A stretch of DNA of 64,000 nt from Arthrobacter sp. (GCA_031277795.1 JAITLQ010000002.1:124001-188000); one strand, 5' to 3'; positions 7,571 through 16,226 are shown, numbered from the stretch's first letter. The notes: generated from the sequence alone by a model not told the origin. Translations and numbers: made by a program.

Positions 7571-8787
7571 GCGCGCTTGGCACTGCCCAGGTTCGCGGTG
7601 GGCGGCAGGAGCGGCTGCGCTGCGCGCTCGAGCAGCTGCGCAGCGGCCGCCCGGTCGTGGTGAGCGACGACGCCGAACGCGAGGACGAGGCGGATCTCAT
7701 CCTCGCGGCGTCGAACGCCACGGCCGAGTGGGTTGGCTTCCTCGTGCGCCACACCTCGGGCGTGCTGTGCGCGCCGATGCCGGCCGAACGGGCCGGCGCG
7801 CTCGGCCTGCCACCCATGGTGAAGGACAACGAGGACCCCAAGGGCACGGCCTACGCCGTCTCGTGCGATGCGGTGGGCGTGGGAACGGGCATCGGCGCCG
7901 CCGAGCGCGCGCTCACGTTGCGCACGCTCGCCGATCCGCAGGCGGGGCCGGAGCGGCTCACCCGGCCGGGCCACGTCTTCCCGCTCGCGGCCCACCCCGA
8001 CGGACTGCGCGGCCGCCGCGGCCACACGGAGGCCTCCGTCGAGCTGACGCGGCTGGCTGGGCTGGGCGAGGTCGGCGTGATCGGCGAGCTCGTGGGGGAG
8101 GACGGCGAGGTCCTGCGCGGCGCAGAGGTGCTGGCCTTTGCCGCCGCCCACCAGCTGGTGCACCTCGACCTTGACGACATCGCCGGGGCCGGGCTCGGCG
8201 CATGGGCCAAGCTTCCGAGCACCCACGGAACGCTGCGCTGCGCGGCATGGGGCGGAGACCCGGCCCCCGTGCTGTGGATCGAGGCGGCGACGCAGCCGGG
8301 CACCGCGCCGAGCCACCAGGCACCCCTCGTGCGTCTGCACTCGGAGTGCCTCACCTCGGAGGCGCTCGGCTCGCTGCGCTGCGATTGCCGAGAACAACTC
8401 GACGAGGCGCTGTCCCTCGCCGCCGCCGGCGAGGCCGCGGTGCTCTACCTGCGCGGCCATGAGGGGCGCGGCATCGGCCTGGCCGACAAGGTCAGCGCCT
8501 ACGCGCTGCAAGACGCTGGCGCAGACACGGTGGAGGCGAACCTCGCCCTGGGCCACGCACCGGACGAGCGGGACTTTGCCCACGCCGCGTCCGCGCTGTT
8601 GGCCCGCGGCTGGGGCACGGTGCGGCTGCTGAGCAACAACCCCGCCAAGGCGGACGCCCTGCGGCGGCACGGCATCGAGGTGGTGGGGATGGTCCCCACC
8701 TTGCGCGTGAACCGACCGGAGGCCAACGCCTACCTGGAAACAAAGGAGAAGAAGATGGGACATCTCACGCAGGCGGCACGGGCATGA
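7567..8787 (+). CDS. ribBA: Bifunctional DHBP synthase / GTP cyclohydrolase II
   Basis: This protein supplies both branches of riboflavin synthesis. The N-terminal half (about 1-200) is 3,4-dihydroxy-2-butanone-4-phosphate synthase, with DDAEREDEADLILAA, RHTSGVLCAPM and GHTEASVELTRLAGL. The C-terminal half (about 205-406) is GTP cyclohydrolase II, with the zinc motif C-x10-C-x-C in SECLTSEALGSLRCDC, then LRGHEGRGIGLADKV and NNPAKADALRRHGIEV. The usual TGD after the first zinc Cys reads TSE here. The ATG was chosen because it overlaps the ribE stop. A longer frame extends upstream but has no family similarity. The stop overlaps ribH. Confidence 0.94.
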   Translation: MSALGTAQVRGGRQERLRCALEQLRSGRPVVVSDDAEREDEADLILAASNATAEWVGFLVRHTSGVLCAPMPAERAGALGLPPMVKDNEDPKGTAYAVSCDAVGVGTGIGAAERALTLRTLADPQAGPERLTRPGHVFPLAAHPDGLRGRRGHTEASVELTRLAGLGEVGVIGELVGEDGEVLRGAEVLAFAAAHQLVHLDLDDIAGAGLGAWAKLPSTHGTLRCAAWGGDPAPVLWIEAATQPGTAPSHQAPLVRLHSECLTSEALGSLRCDCREQLDEALSLAAAGEAAVLYLRGHEGRGIGLADKVSAYALQDAGADTVEANLALGHAPDERDFAHAASALLARGWGTVRLLSNNPAKADALRRHGIEVVGMVPTLRVNRPEANAYLETKEKKMGHLTQAARA

Positions 8788-9272
8788 GCGGGGCAGGATC
8801 GCCCACGGCAGGCGCCCGTCACCCGCGGTCCGCCCAGCGGCGCGGGGCGCGGGAGGGCTTCACCCTGCGCATCGTGGCCACCCGCTGGAACGCCGACATC
8901 GTGGAACTGCTCGTGGACGGCGCCCTGCGCGCCGCGAGCGAGGAGGGGCTCGCCGCCCCGGGCGTGCATTACGTCGACGGTGCCCTTGAACTGCCGCTGG
9001 CCGCGGCCCGGCTCGCCGCCGACTCCGACGCCGTGGTGGCGCTCGGCGCCGTCATCGAGGGCGAGACGCCGCACTTCGAGCACGTCTCCCGCGCCGCCGT
9101 GGACGGGCTCACGCGGGTGAGTCTCGAGAGCGATACGGCGATCGGCAACGGCGTGCTCACGTGCCATACCCACGCGCAGGCCCTCGCCCGCTCCGGCGCC
9201 CCCGGCGCCAGCGAGGACAAGGGGTACGAGGCGGCGCGCGCCGCCATCGACCTGGCCGGTCTGCGGCCGTGA
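8784..9272 (+). CDS. ribH: 6,7-dimethyl-8-ribityllumazine synthase
   Basis: This enzyme condenses the pyrimidine dione with dihydroxybutanone phosphate. RibH proteins usually assemble into pentamers or icosahedral shells. Family signatures are ATRWNADI (substrate-binding aromatic replaced by Trp, as in other actinobacteria), DGALELP, ALGAVIEGETPHFEHVS with the catalytic His region, GNGVLTCHTHAQALAR and EDKGYEAARAAID. The first 25 or so residues are a Ser/Arg-rich extension. It begins in an ATGA overlap with ribBA and is the last gene before a strong hairpin. Confidence 0.94.
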   Translation: MSGAGSPTAGARHPRSAQRRGAREGFTLRIVATRWNADIVELLVDGALRAASEEGLAAPGVHYVDGALELPLAAARLAADSDAVVALGAVIEGETPHFEHVSRAAVDGLTRVSLESDTAIGNGVLTCHTHAQALARSGAPGASEDKGYEAARAAIDLAGLRP

Positions 9273-9273
9273 A

Positions 9274-9307
9274 CCGGGGGCGGCGCCCCGACGGGCGCCG
9301 CCCCCGG
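9274..9307 (+). terminator. Hairpin closing the riboflavin operon
   Basis: A perfect 15-bp stem (9274-9288 with 9293-9307, arms starting CCGGGGGCGG) encloses a four-base CGAC loop one base after the ribH stop. There is no U tract. The position at the end of the operon supports a terminator function. Confidence 0.75.
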
Positions 9308-9385
9308 CCCAAGGCGCCCGGGCGGCGCGAAGGCGTAAGCCATTTCACACGCGTCACGCGTTCGGGCCAGCGGGGGACGGCGCGG

Positions 9386-9391
9386 TAGATT
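9386..9391 (+). promoter_or_regulatory. -10 box of hisE, leaderless
   Basis: TAGATT lies seven bases before the GTG at 9399, so the predicted first transcribed base is the start codon. No Shine-Dalgarno sequence precedes hisE. Confidence 0.6.
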
Positions 9392-9398
9392 GGACGGC

Positions 9399-9662
9399 GT
9401 GAAAACCTTCGAATCGCTTTTTGCGGAGCTCTCCGCCAAGGCGCAGGAACGCCCCGAGGGATCGGGAACCGTGGCCGAGCTGGACGCCGGCGTGCACTTC
9501 ATCGGGAAGAAGATCGTCGAGGAGGCCGCCGAAGTGTGGATGGCCTCCGAGTACGAGACCCTGGATGAGGCCGCCGAGGAAATGTCGCAGCTCCTCTACC
9601 ACCTGCAGGTGATGATGCTCGCCAAGGGCATCTCGCTCGAGGACGTCTACAAGCACCTGTAG
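9399..9662 (+). CDS. hisE: Phosphoribosyl-ATP pyrophosphatase
   Basis: Second step of histidine synthesis, hydrolysing phosphoribosyl-ATP to phosphoribosyl-AMP. The 87-residue all-alpha protein has the HisE/MazG-type metal-binding pattern [13 protein letters not shown] with [18 protein letters not shown]. The start was placed at GTG 9399 because the family begins with KTFE-like sequence and because a -10 box lies seven bases upstream. An in-frame TTG three codons earlier is less likely. It is separate from HisI, which is encoded 2.6 kb downstream, as is normal for actinobacteria. hisG follows after 123 bases. Confidence 0.93.
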   Translation: MKTFESLFAELSAKAQERPEGSGTVAELDAGVHFIGKKIVEEAAEVWMASEYETLDEAAEEMSQLLYHLQVMMLAKGISLEDVYKHL

Positions 9663-9785
9663 CCGCCGCGGCGCCCACGCGCCCGGCGGCCGCCCCGCCC
9701 CACTTTTCGATGCGCCACGAGCGGCCAAGGCCGCGGCGCACCCCCAGCGCCTCAAGGCGGGCGCACCCCAGGAAGGCTTGAATTC

Positions 9786-10634
9786 ATGCTCCGCATCGCC
9801 GTGCCCAACAAGGGCTCCCTCTCCGAAGCCGTCACCTCCATGCTCACGGAGGCCGGCTACCGCCAGCGCCGCGATTCCCGCGAACTGGCCATCACCGATC
9901 CCGAGAACGAGATCGAGTTCTTCTACCTGCGTCCGCGCGACATCGCGGTGTACGTCGGCAGGGGGGTCCTCGACCTCGGCATCACGGGCCGCGACCTCTT
10001 CCTCGACGCCGACGTCAACGGCGACGCCGAGGAGCTCATGCCGCTCGGCATCGGCAAGTCCACCTTCCGCTTCGCCGGCCCGCAGGGCGTCTTCACCGAC
10101 ACCGAGCAGCTGCGCGGCAAACGCATCGCCACGAGCTACCGCGTGCTGGTCGATCACTTCCTGAAGGACCAGGGCATCGAGGCGAGCACCGTGCGCCTGG
10201 ACGGCGCCATCGAGACCTCGATCCGCCTCGGTGTGGCCGACGCGATCGCCGACGTGGTGGAGACCGGTTCCACGATGCGCGCTGCGGGCCTCGAGCCCTT
10301 CGGCGCGCCGCTCATGCAGTCGGAGGCCGTGCTGATCGGCCGCACCGGGCACCACCCGGCCGGCCTCGACGTGCTCCAGCGCCGCCTCACCGGCGTGCTC
10401 GTGGCCCGCCGCTACGTGCTCCTGGACTACGACATCCGCAAGGACCTCGTGGAGCAGGCCTCGGCGCTGACCCCCGGCCTCGAGTCGCCCACGGTGTCCC
10501 CGCTGAAGGATTCGGAGTGGGTCGCCGTGCGCTCGATGGTGCGCAAGGAGACGACGAACCAGGTCATGGACGCGCTCTACGACCTGGGCGCCCGCGCCAT
10601 TCTCGTCACGGCGATCAACGCCTGCCGCATCTGA
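9786..10634 (+). CDS. hisG: ATP phosphoribosyltransferase (long form)
   Basis: First committed step of histidine synthesis, joining ATP and PRPP. The N-terminus MLRIAVPNKGSLSEA and the segment VGRGVLDLGITGRDLF are family signatures. The PRPP loop is in DAIADVVETGSTMRAAG. At 282 residues it is the long form, whose C-terminal ACT-like domain (about 205-282) binds histidine for feedback inhibition, so a HisZ partner is not needed. AGGAAGG lies 9 bases upstream of the ATG. The gene sits in a his block with hisE before it and hisF after it. Confidence 0.96.
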   Translation: MLRIAVPNKGSLSEAVTSMLTEAGYRQRRDSRELAITDPENEIEFFYLRPRDIAVYVGRGVLDLGITGRDLFLDADVNGDAEELMPLGIGKSTFRFAGPQGVFTDTEQLRGKRIATSYRVLVDHFLKDQGIEASTVRLDGAIETSIRLGVADAIADVVETGSTMRAAGLEPFGAPLMQSEAVLIGRTGHHPAGLDVLQRRLTGVLVARRYVLLDYDIRKDLVEQASALTPGLESPTVSPLKDSEWVAVRSMVRKETTNQVMDALYDLGARAILVTAINACRI

Positions 10635-10680
10635 GCCCGGCCCCAGCCCGCCAGTCAAGCCACCGTGAAGTAGGAGCACC

Positions 10681-11451
10681 ATGTCCGTCGCCATCCGCGT
10701 GATTCCTTGCCTCGACGTCGACAACGGGCGCGTGGTCAAGGGAGTGAACTTCGAGGGCCTGCGCGACGCGGGCGATCCGGTCGAGCTGGCCAAGCGGTAC
10801 GGCCTCGCCGGGGCGGACGAGCTCACCTTCCTCGACGTGACCGCCTCGTCCGGCAACCGAGAGACGGTGTTCGACGTGGTGGCACGCGCCGCCGACGAGG
10901 TCTTCATCCCGCTCACGGTGGGCGGGGGAGTGCGCGCGGTGGAGGACGTGGACAGGCTCCTGCGCGCCGGCGCCGACAAGGCCTCCATCAACACGGCTGC
11001 CGTGGTGCGCCCCGACGTCATCAACGAGATTACGCAGCGCTTCGGATCGCAGGTCCTGACGCTCTCGCTCGACGCGAAGCGCTCGGACAAGGAGGGCTTG
11101 CCCTCCGGTTTCGAGGTGACCGTCAAGGGCGGGCGCGAGGGCACCGGCCTCGACGCCGTCGCCTGGGCGGCCGAGGCCGCGCGCCGCGGCGTGGGGGAGA
11201 TCCTCCTGAACTCCATCGACGCCGACGGCACCAAGGACGGCTTCGACCTGGAGATGATCAGGGCCGTGCGCCGCGAGGTGAGCGTTCCGCTCATCGCCTC
11301 GGGCGGGGCCGGTAAGCCCGAGCACTTCGCCCCGGCGGTCGACGCGGGAGCGGACGCCGTGCTCGCGGCCTCGGTGTTCCACTTCGGCCCGGACGACATG
11401 ATCGCCACGGTGAAGGCCGCCATGCGCGCGGCGGGACACGTGGTGCGCTGA
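10681..11451 (+). CDS. hisF: Imidazole glycerol phosphate synthase cyclase subunit
   Basis: HisF closes the imidazole ring using ammonia delivered by HisH, in a TIM barrel. It shows the two-fold repeated half-barrel typical of the family: [20 protein letters not shown] with a catalytic Asp near residue 11, and [17 protein letters not shown] with the second catalytic Asp near 180. The phosphate-binding loops are [11 protein letters not shown] and [11 protein letters not shown]. Length 256 is standard. TAGGAG precedes the ATG. The partner hisH and the isomerase gene are not in this window. The gene ends just before a 61-base hairpin. Confidence 0.96.
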   Translation: MSVAIRVIPCLDVDNGRVVKGVNFEGLRDAGDPVELAKRYGLAGADELTFLDVTASSGNRETVFDVVARAADEVFIPLTVGGGVRAVEDVDRLLRAGADKASINTAAVVRPDVINEITQRFGSQVLTLSLDAKRSDKEGLPSGFEVTVKGGREGTGLDAVAWAAEAARRGVGEILLNSIDADGTKDGFDLEMIRAVRREVSVPLIASGGAGKPEHFAPAVDAGADAVLAASVFHFGPDDMIATVKAAMRAAGHVVR

Positions 11452-11469
11452 GTCGACACGCTCCCCCCC

Positions 11470-11530
11470 GCTGCACGACGACGCGTGGCGAGGCTCCCGC
11501 CGGGAGCCTCGCCACGCGTCGTCGTGCAGC
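11470..11530. terminator. 30-bp perfect inverted repeat between convergent genes
   Basis: Two 30-base arms (11470-11499 and 11501-11530) are exactly complementary around one central base. The arms begin GCTGCACGACGACGCGTGG. The repeat lies between the end of hisF and the end of the oppositely oriented DinB-like gene, so it can serve both as a terminator. There is no U tract on either strand. The arm length is unusual for a terminator. Confidence 0.8.
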
Positions 11531-11566
11531 TAAAGATGAGCCGCCGTTGAGGCGGTGAACCGCGCC

Positions 11567-12208
11567 TCAGACCGAGGGGGTGAAGGCGCGCAGGGCCGCC
11601 ACCGCTTCCGGGGCGCCCTCGAAGGTCACCAGCGCGTGCTCGCCGCGGCCGTGCAGGTACATGACCAGCTCGCCGATCCCACCCGTGATCGCCACGGAAT
11701 CGGCGCCGCGGCGCGCACGCGAGCGCACGCCGTCTGGGCGGACCAAGATCACGCCGACGGGCGCCTGGCGCAGCAGCAGGCCGGCGCGCTTGAGCAGCTG
11801 CTCCCACAGCGCGGCGGCGTAGGCTCCCTCGAGCGCGCGGGGCGCCCACTGCTCCCTGGCCCTGCGCACGTCCTCCGTGTGAACGAAGTACTCGAGCAGG
11901 TTGGCGGCGGCGTCGACCTTGGCCGAGCGCAGCGGGCTGAGCCGGCCGGGGCCCGCGCGGAAGGTTGAGACGAGGGCGGCGAAGTCGGCCGGGCTGCTTG
12001 CCCCGTCCGCCATCGAGGCGAGCCGGCGTTCCATGCCGGCCCGCAGCGGCCCGCCCATGATCCCGGCGGCCCACACCGAGTGCTCGCGCAGCACGAGATG
12101 CGCGCCGAGATGCCGCGCCTCCCAGCCCTCGCAGAGGGTCGGTGCGGTGGGGCCGGCGGCGAGCAGCGCATCGGCCAGGGCGTCCCTGGAAGAAAGTGCA
12201 AAGTCCAT
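11567..12208 (-). CDS. TIGR03085-type DinB-like / maleylpyruvate isomerase N-terminal family protein
   Basis: The 213-residue protein has the four-helix DinB-like fold of the mycothiol-dependent maleylpyruvate isomerase N-terminal family. Visible features are LCEGWEARHLGAHLVLREH near the N-terminus, with candidate metal His residues, and LLEYFVHTEDVRRA in the middle, where another His would complete a metal site. This subgroup (TIGR03085) is restricted to actinobacteria and has no established reaction. A small metal-dependent thiol-linked enzyme is an inference. It faces hisF and is divergent from hisI across 89 bases. The ATG start is supported by a leaderless promoter. Confidence 0.82.
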   Translation of the reverse strand: MDFALSSRDALADALLAAGPTAPTLCEGWEARHLGAHLVLREHSVWAAGIMGGPLRAGMERRLASMADGASSPADFAALVSTFRAGPGRLSPLRSAKVDAAANLLEYFVHTEDVRRAREQWAPRALEGAYAAALWEQLLKRAGLLLRQAPVGVILVRPDGVRSRARRGADSVAITGGIGELVMYLHGRGEHALVTFEGAPEAVAALRAFTPSV

Positions 12209-12215
12209 CCCCGCG

Positions 12216-12221
12216 AACGTA
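12216..12221 (-). promoter_or_regulatory. -10 box of the DinB-like gene, leaderless
   Basis: On the minus strand TACGTT is followed by seven bases (CGCGGGG) and then the ATG at 12208. This matches a leaderless start. Confidence 0.6.
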
Positions 12222-12282
12222 ACACGCCGCGGCCCCTCGCGTTCAGGTCGACACCGCGTCGGAACCGGGCTGTGACCCGACG

Positions 12283-12288
12283 TACCAT
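12283..12288 (+). promoter_or_regulatory. -10 box of hisI
   Basis: TACCAT lies nine bases before the hisI ATG. A transcript starting about seven bases on would have a leader of about two bases. GGAGG at 12289-12293 overlaps the same stretch, so a Shine-Dalgarno role from a longer upstream transcript is also possible. Confidence 0.45.
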
Positions 12289-12297
12289 GGAGGCACG

Positions 12298-12708
12298 ATG
12301 TCGCAGCCCGTCACAGACCCCCGTCCCGCCTCCTCCAACCTCGATGCATCGATCGCCGAGGTGCTCTCCACGAACGAGCACGGCCTCGTGGCCGCGATCG
12401 TTCAGCAGCACGACACCGGCGAGGTGCTCATGCTCGGGTGGATGGACGAGGAGGCGGTGCATCGCACGCTCAGCAGCGGTCGCGTGACGTTCTGGTCGCG
12501 CTCGCGCCGGGAGTACTGGCGCAAGGGTGACACCTCGGGGCACGTGCAGTACGTGCGCTCCGTGGCCGTCGACTGCGACGGCGATGCCCTCCTGGTGCGC
12601 GTGGATCAGGTGGGGGCCGCGTGCCACACCGGCACCCGCACCTGCTTCGACGGCCGCGATCTCGGCGCCGTGGTCGGCAGCGAGCTCCTGCACCCCACCC
12701 AGTCCTAA
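12298..12708 (+). CDS. hisI: Phosphoribosyl-AMP cyclohydrolase
   Basis: Third step of histidine synthesis, opening the adenine ring of phosphoribosyl-AMP. This is a zinc and magnesium enzyme. The whole conserved core is visible: [48 protein letters not shown] with Asp-rich magnesium ligands, and [12 protein letters not shown] with the zinc cysteines. At 136 residues it is a stand-alone HisI without a fused HisE. The first 15-20 residues are a variable lead. It stands directly upstream of trpE, the usual actinobacterial his-trp junction. Confidence 0.95.
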   Translation: MSQPVTDPRPASSNLDASIAEVLSTNEHGLVAAIVQQHDTGEVLMLGWMDEEAVHRTLSSGRVTFWSRSRREYWRKGDTSGHVQYVRSVAVDCDGDALLVRVDQVGAACHTGTRTCFDGRDLGAVVGSELLHPTQS

Positions 12709-12716
12709 GCGGTGCA

Positions 12717-12736
12717 GGCGGCCCGAGCGGGCCGCC
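12717..12736 (+). terminator. Short hairpin in the hisI-trpE gap
   Basis: GGCGGCCC and GGGCCGCC form a perfect 8-bp stem with a GAGC loop, nine bases after the hisI stop and 52 bases before trpE. It could terminate or attenuate. No U tract and no Trp-rich leader peptide are visible in the 80-base gap. Confidence 0.45.
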
Positions 12737-12788
12737 GTGTTCCCTCCGGGGGACGCGCATCCGCCACCAGCGCGAGAAAGGAGGCGCC

Positions 12789-14351
12789 GTGCCTCGCTAC
12801 GGCGTCATCGACCCCTCACCCGAGCGATTCGCTCAGGCCACGCGGGGCGCCCGCGTGGTCCCCGTGACCATGACCGTCCTGGCCGATTCCCTGACGCCCG
12901 TTGGCGTCTACGAGCGCCTCGCGGCGGGCCGCCCCGGCACCTTCCTGCTGGAGAGCGCGGCCGAGGGCGTGTGGTCCAGGTACTCGTTCATCGGCGCCGG
13001 CTCGGCGGCGACCCTGACGACGCGCGACGGGCTGGCCGCCTGGCTCGGCACGCCCCCGGCCGGCGTGCCGACCGAGGGCAACCCGGTCGAGGTGCTGCGC
13101 GACACCATCGCCTACCTCGCCGCGCCGCGCTCCTCCTCCATCGCGCCCTTCACCTCCGGCCTGGCCGGTTTTGTCGGCTGGGAGGCGGTGCGCCATTGGG
13201 AGCGCCTGCCGCATCCGCCCGTCGACGATCTGCACCTGCCAGAGCTCGCCATGAATCTCGTGACCGAGATGGCCATCCACGACAACGTCGAGGGAACGCT
13301 CACGCTCGTCGCCAACGCGTACAACCGCGATGGCAGGGACACGGGCGTCGAGGCCGCCTACGAGGAGGCCGTCGAACGCCTGCACCGCATGGTGCGCGAG
13401 CTGGGCCAACCCGCCGCGAGCGCCGAGGCGCCGCTCGTGTTCTCGGGGCTGGACGTGAGCCGCGAGGAGCTCTTCTCCCGGGCCACGCACACGTGGGCTG
13501 AGGACTCCTATCGCGAGGCCATCGCGCGCACCAAGGAGGCCATCGTGGACGGCGAGGTGTTCCAGGCCGTGGTGGCCAGGCGCTTCGACCTGGCCACGGA
13601 CGCAGCCCCGCTGGACGTCTACCGCGTGCTGCGCGCCACGAACCCCAGCCCGTACATGTACCTCTACACCTTCGAGCACCCGGAATCCGGCGTGTACTCG
13701 GTGATCGGCTCCTCGCCGGAGGCGCTCGTGACGGTGAAGGACCGCCAGGTGCTCACCCATCCCATCGCCGGGTCCCGCCCGCGCGGCGCGAGCTACGAGG
13801 ACGACCAGCTCCTGGAGAAGGACCTCTTGGGGGACGAGAAGGAGCGCAGCGAGCACCTCATGCTGGTCGACCTCTCCCGCAACGACCTCTCCCGCGTCTG
13901 CGAGCCGGGCACGGTCGAGGTCACGCAGTTCATGGAGGTGGAGCGCTTCAGCCACATCATGCACCTCGTCTCCAACGTGGTCGGCACCTTGGAGGAGGGG
14001 GTCAGCGCCTACGACGTGCTGGCGGCGACCTTCCCGGCCGGCACGCTCTCCGGCGCCCCCAAGCCGCGCGCGTTGGCGCTGCTGGATCAGCTCGAGCCCG
14101 TGCGGCGTAGCGTCTACGGCGGCGTGGTCGGCTACTTCGACCTGGCCGGCGACATGGACATGGCCATCGCCATCCGCACGGCGGTGCTGCGCGACGGCGT
14201 CGCCTCGGTCCAGGCCGGCGGCGGCATCGTCGCCGACTCGGACCCGGACGCCGAGTCCCTCGAATCAATGAACAAGTCCTTCGCGCCGCTGCGTGCCGTG
14301 TACGCGGCCGGGAGCGTGCGCAGGGCGCAAGCGCAGGAGACGCAGCGGTGA
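12789..14351 (+). CDS. trpE: Anthranilate synthase component I
   Basis: This enzyme converts chorismate to anthranilate using ammonia from a glutaminase partner. The GTG at 12789 was chosen because AAAGGAGG lies 4-5 bases upstream and the protein then has 520 residues, the family size. The Trp feedback site motif LLESA is at 53-57. Chorismate-binding signatures are PSPYMYLYTF, HPIAGSRPRG, DEKERSEHLMLVDLSRNDL and TFPAGTLSGAPKPRA. There is no fused amidotransferase domain, so TrpG must be encoded elsewhere, as must TrpD. The stop overlaps the next gene (GTGA). Confidence 0.96.
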   Translation: MPRYGVIDPSPERFAQATRGARVVPVTMTVLADSLTPVGVYERLAAGRPGTFLLESAAEGVWSRYSFIGAGSAATLTTRDGLAAWLGTPPAGVPTEGNPVEVLRDTIAYLAAPRSSSIAPFTSGLAGFVGWEAVRHWERLPHPPVDDLHLPELAMNLVTEMAIHDNVEGTLTLVANAYNRDGRDTGVEAAYEEAVERLHRMVRELGQPAASAEAPLVFSGLDVSREELFSRATHTWAEDSYREAIARTKEAIVDGEVFQAVVARRFDLATDAAPLDVYRVLRATNPSPYMYLYTFEHPESGVYSVIGSSPEALVTVKDRQVLTHPIAGSRPRGASYEDDQLLEKDLLGDEKERSEHLMLVDLSRNDLSRVCEPGTVEVTQFMEVERFSHIMHLVSNVVGTLEEGVSAYDVLAATFPAGTLSGAPKPRALALLDQLEPVRRSVYGGVVGYFDLAGDMDMAIAIRTAVLRDGVASVQAGGGIVADSDPDAESLESMNKSFAPLRAVYAAGSVRRAQAQETQR

Positions 14352-14986
14352 GCGAGCAGCCGGAACCTCGGGCCAAGCGGGGCGGGCTCTTCTCCCGCCG
14401 CAATGTGGTGCTGCTGAGCCTCGCTGGCGGGCTCGTCTCGCTGCTGGGCGTGACGCGGACCTGGATCACGGTTCCGCCGCCCAGCTCAGGCGTGCAGCTC
14501 GGGGCCGTCTCCGTGTCGGGGACGGAGGCCGCCAGCGCAGTCATGGCCCTGACGGTCGTGGGGCTTGCGTGCGCCGTGGCCGCGACGATCTCGGGGCCCA
14601 TCGCCCGCTACATCGTGGCCGTGGTGCAGGCGCTCGTGGGCGCCGCCATCGTCGGCTTCGTCATCCCCGTCGTGGCGGATCCCGCCACCGCGGCGTCGTC
14701 CAAGGTCGGCAAGGCGTTTGGCGTGGCCACCGTCGACACGAGCTACGCCGTCTCGGCCTGGCCGTGGGTCTCGGTGGCGGGCGGCGTCCTGGTGCTGCTC
14801 GGCGCCGTCTCCCTGGCCCTCGGCTCGCGCGGTTGGCGCAACGGCCACCGCTACGAGCGCACCTCGAGCGGCCGCGCCGTCGTCACCGAGACCACCATGG
14901 ACGACATCGATCGCTGGGACGCCTTCACCGAGGGGACGGACCCGACCGACGGCGAGGATGGCATCCGCGGGGCGCGCTTCCACTGA
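14348..14986 (+). CDS. Trp-operon-associated membrane protein (TIGR02234-like)
   Basis: This 212-residue protein has four predicted membrane segments (about residues 17-37, 58-78, 85-110 and 137-157) and a charged cytosolic tail. The WI(T)VPPP-type sequence after the first segment (TRTWITVPPP) and the place between trpE and trpC match the actinobacterial family annotated as tryptophan-biosynthesis-associated membrane protein. Its function has not been established. The GTG start overlaps the trpE stop, so the two are translationally coupled. A role in moving or sensing an indole-pathway compound would be a guess. Confidence 0.75.
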   Translation: MSEQPEPRAKRGGLFSRRNVVLLSLAGGLVSLLGVTRTWITVPPPSSGVQLGAVSVSGTEAASAVMALTVVGLACAVAATISGPIARYIVAVVQALVGAAIVGFVIPVVADPATAASSKVGKAFGVATVDTSYAVSAWPWVSVAGGVLVLLGAVSLALGSRGWRNGHRYERTSSGRAVVTETTMDDIDRWDAFTEGTDPTDGEDGIRGARFH

Positions 14987-15144
14987 CCCGCCCGGCCCCG
15001 CGCGCGCCCCGGGCCGCGTGTCGCCAATGGGCGTTTCTACGCCGTGTAGTGGCACAATGACAAACGGTGGTTTCTGACCGCCCACACGCATCACCGTCAA
15101 ACAGCGGTCCTTCACGGGGCCGCAACCCCGAAGGAGACCACCCC

Positions 15145-15399
15145 ATGGTGACCACCGAGCAGCAGACCACCGCCGATCCGGTCCTCGCAGAGGAGCTTGG
15201 CCACGGCAACACGGTCGCGGCCTGGGCCATGTTCGGCGTCATGTTCGTCGGCTTCCTCATCTCCTGCATCGCCTTCACCATCCCGAACTGGATCCTGTTC
15301 TGGGCAGGCGGCGTGGTCATCCTGGCCGGCCTCGTGGTGGGTGCCGTGCTGCGCGCGGCCGGCTACGGCGTGGGCGGCAAGCACACCAAGGGTCACTGA
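15145..15399 (+). CDS. HGxxPAAW-type small membrane protein
   Basis: The 84-residue protein begins at the ATG preceded by GAAGGAG. It contains HGNTVAAW near residue 25, the motif of the actinobacterial HGxxPAAW family with Val in place of Pro, followed by two membrane helices (about 33-52 and 55-75). The family usually sits just before trpC, as here, with the trpC start 9 bases after this stop. No function is known. The 158-base gap before it has CACAAT at 15053-15058 as a possible -10, so trpC may have its own promoter. Confidence 0.75.
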   Translation: MVTTEQQTTADPVLAEELGHGNTVAAWAMFGVMFVGFLISCIAFTIPNWILFWAGGVVILAGLVVGAVLRAAGYGVGGKHTKGH

Positions 15400-15407
15400 C
15401 GTTCACC

Positions 15408-16226
15408 GTGAGCGTCCTCGACGACATCATCGCCGGGGTCCGCGAGGACCTCGAGACGCGCCGGGCCGTGCTCCCGCTCGAGCAGGTGCGCGCCGCCGCC
15501 CTGGCGGCCGCACCGGCCCGGGACGCCCTCGCCGCGCTGACGCCCTCGGCGCAGCGCCCGTTCGGCGTCATCTCCGAGGTCAAACGGCGTTCCCCGTCCA
15601 AGGGTGCGCTCGCTGACATCCCGGAGCCGGCCCGGCTGGCCGCCGCGTACGCCGCCGGCGGGGCCGCCGCGATCTCCGTCCTCACGGAGCAGCGCCGCTT
15701 CGGCGGCTCGCTCGCCGACCTGGACGCCGTCCGCGCGGCCGTCGACGTGCCCGTCCTGCGCAAGGACTTCACGGTCGACGAGTACCAGATCTTCGAGGCC
15801 CGCGCCCACGGCGCAGACCTCGTGCTGCTCATCGTCGCCGCGCTGGATGATGAGACCCTCAAGGCCTTCCTCGAACTCACCGTGTCGCTCGGCATGACGG
15901 CGCTCGTGGAGACCCACACCGAGGCGGAGATCGAGCGCGCCGTCGCGGTCGGGGCCCGCCTCATCGGCATCAACGTGCGCAACCTGAAGACGCTCGACGT
16001 CGACAACGCCATCTTTGCCCGTTTGGCCGGACTGATCCCGGCCGGCGCCATCGCCGTCGCCGAGTCGGGCGTGTCCGGCGTCGACGACGTCATCGACTAC
16101 GCGCGCTCCGGCGCCGACGCCGTGCTCGTGGGGGAGGCCCTCGTGAAGGGCGACGATCCCCGGGACGCCGTCTCCGCCTTCACCGCGGCCGGTGCGGGTG
16201 TGCGCGCCGCAACGCAGAACCCCTGA
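15408..16226 (+). CDS. trpC: Indole-3-glycerol phosphate synthase
   Basis: This TIM-barrel enzyme closes the indole ring from carboxyphenylamino-deoxyribulose phosphate. Signatures are [15 protein letters not shown] (catalytic Lys, phosphate loop), [15 protein letters not shown] (catalytic Lys), [25 protein letters not shown] and [13 protein letters not shown]. At 272 residues it is the single-function form without a fused TrpF. Actinobacteria usually cover TrpF activity with PriA, which is not in this window. The GTG start has no strong ribosome site and probably relies on coupling to the small gene just upstream. Confidence 0.96.
   Translation: MSVLDDIIAGVREDLETRRAVLPLEQVRAAALAAAPARDALAALTPSAQRPFGVISEVKRRSPSKGALADIPEPARLAAAYAAGGAAAISVLTEQRRFGGSLADLDAVRAAVDVPVLRKDFTVDEYQIFEARAHGADLVLLIVAALDDETLKAFLELTVSLGMTALVETHTEAEIERAVAVGARLIGINVRNLKTLDVDNAIFARLAGLIPAGAIAVAESGVSGVDDVIDYARSGADAVLVGEALVKGDDPRDAVSAFTAAGAGVRAATQNP

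Noticed and set aside
12709-12788. Trp attenuator with leader peptide before trpE.
   Set aside because: There is a hairpin, but no short frame with consecutive Trp codons fits in the 80-base gap.
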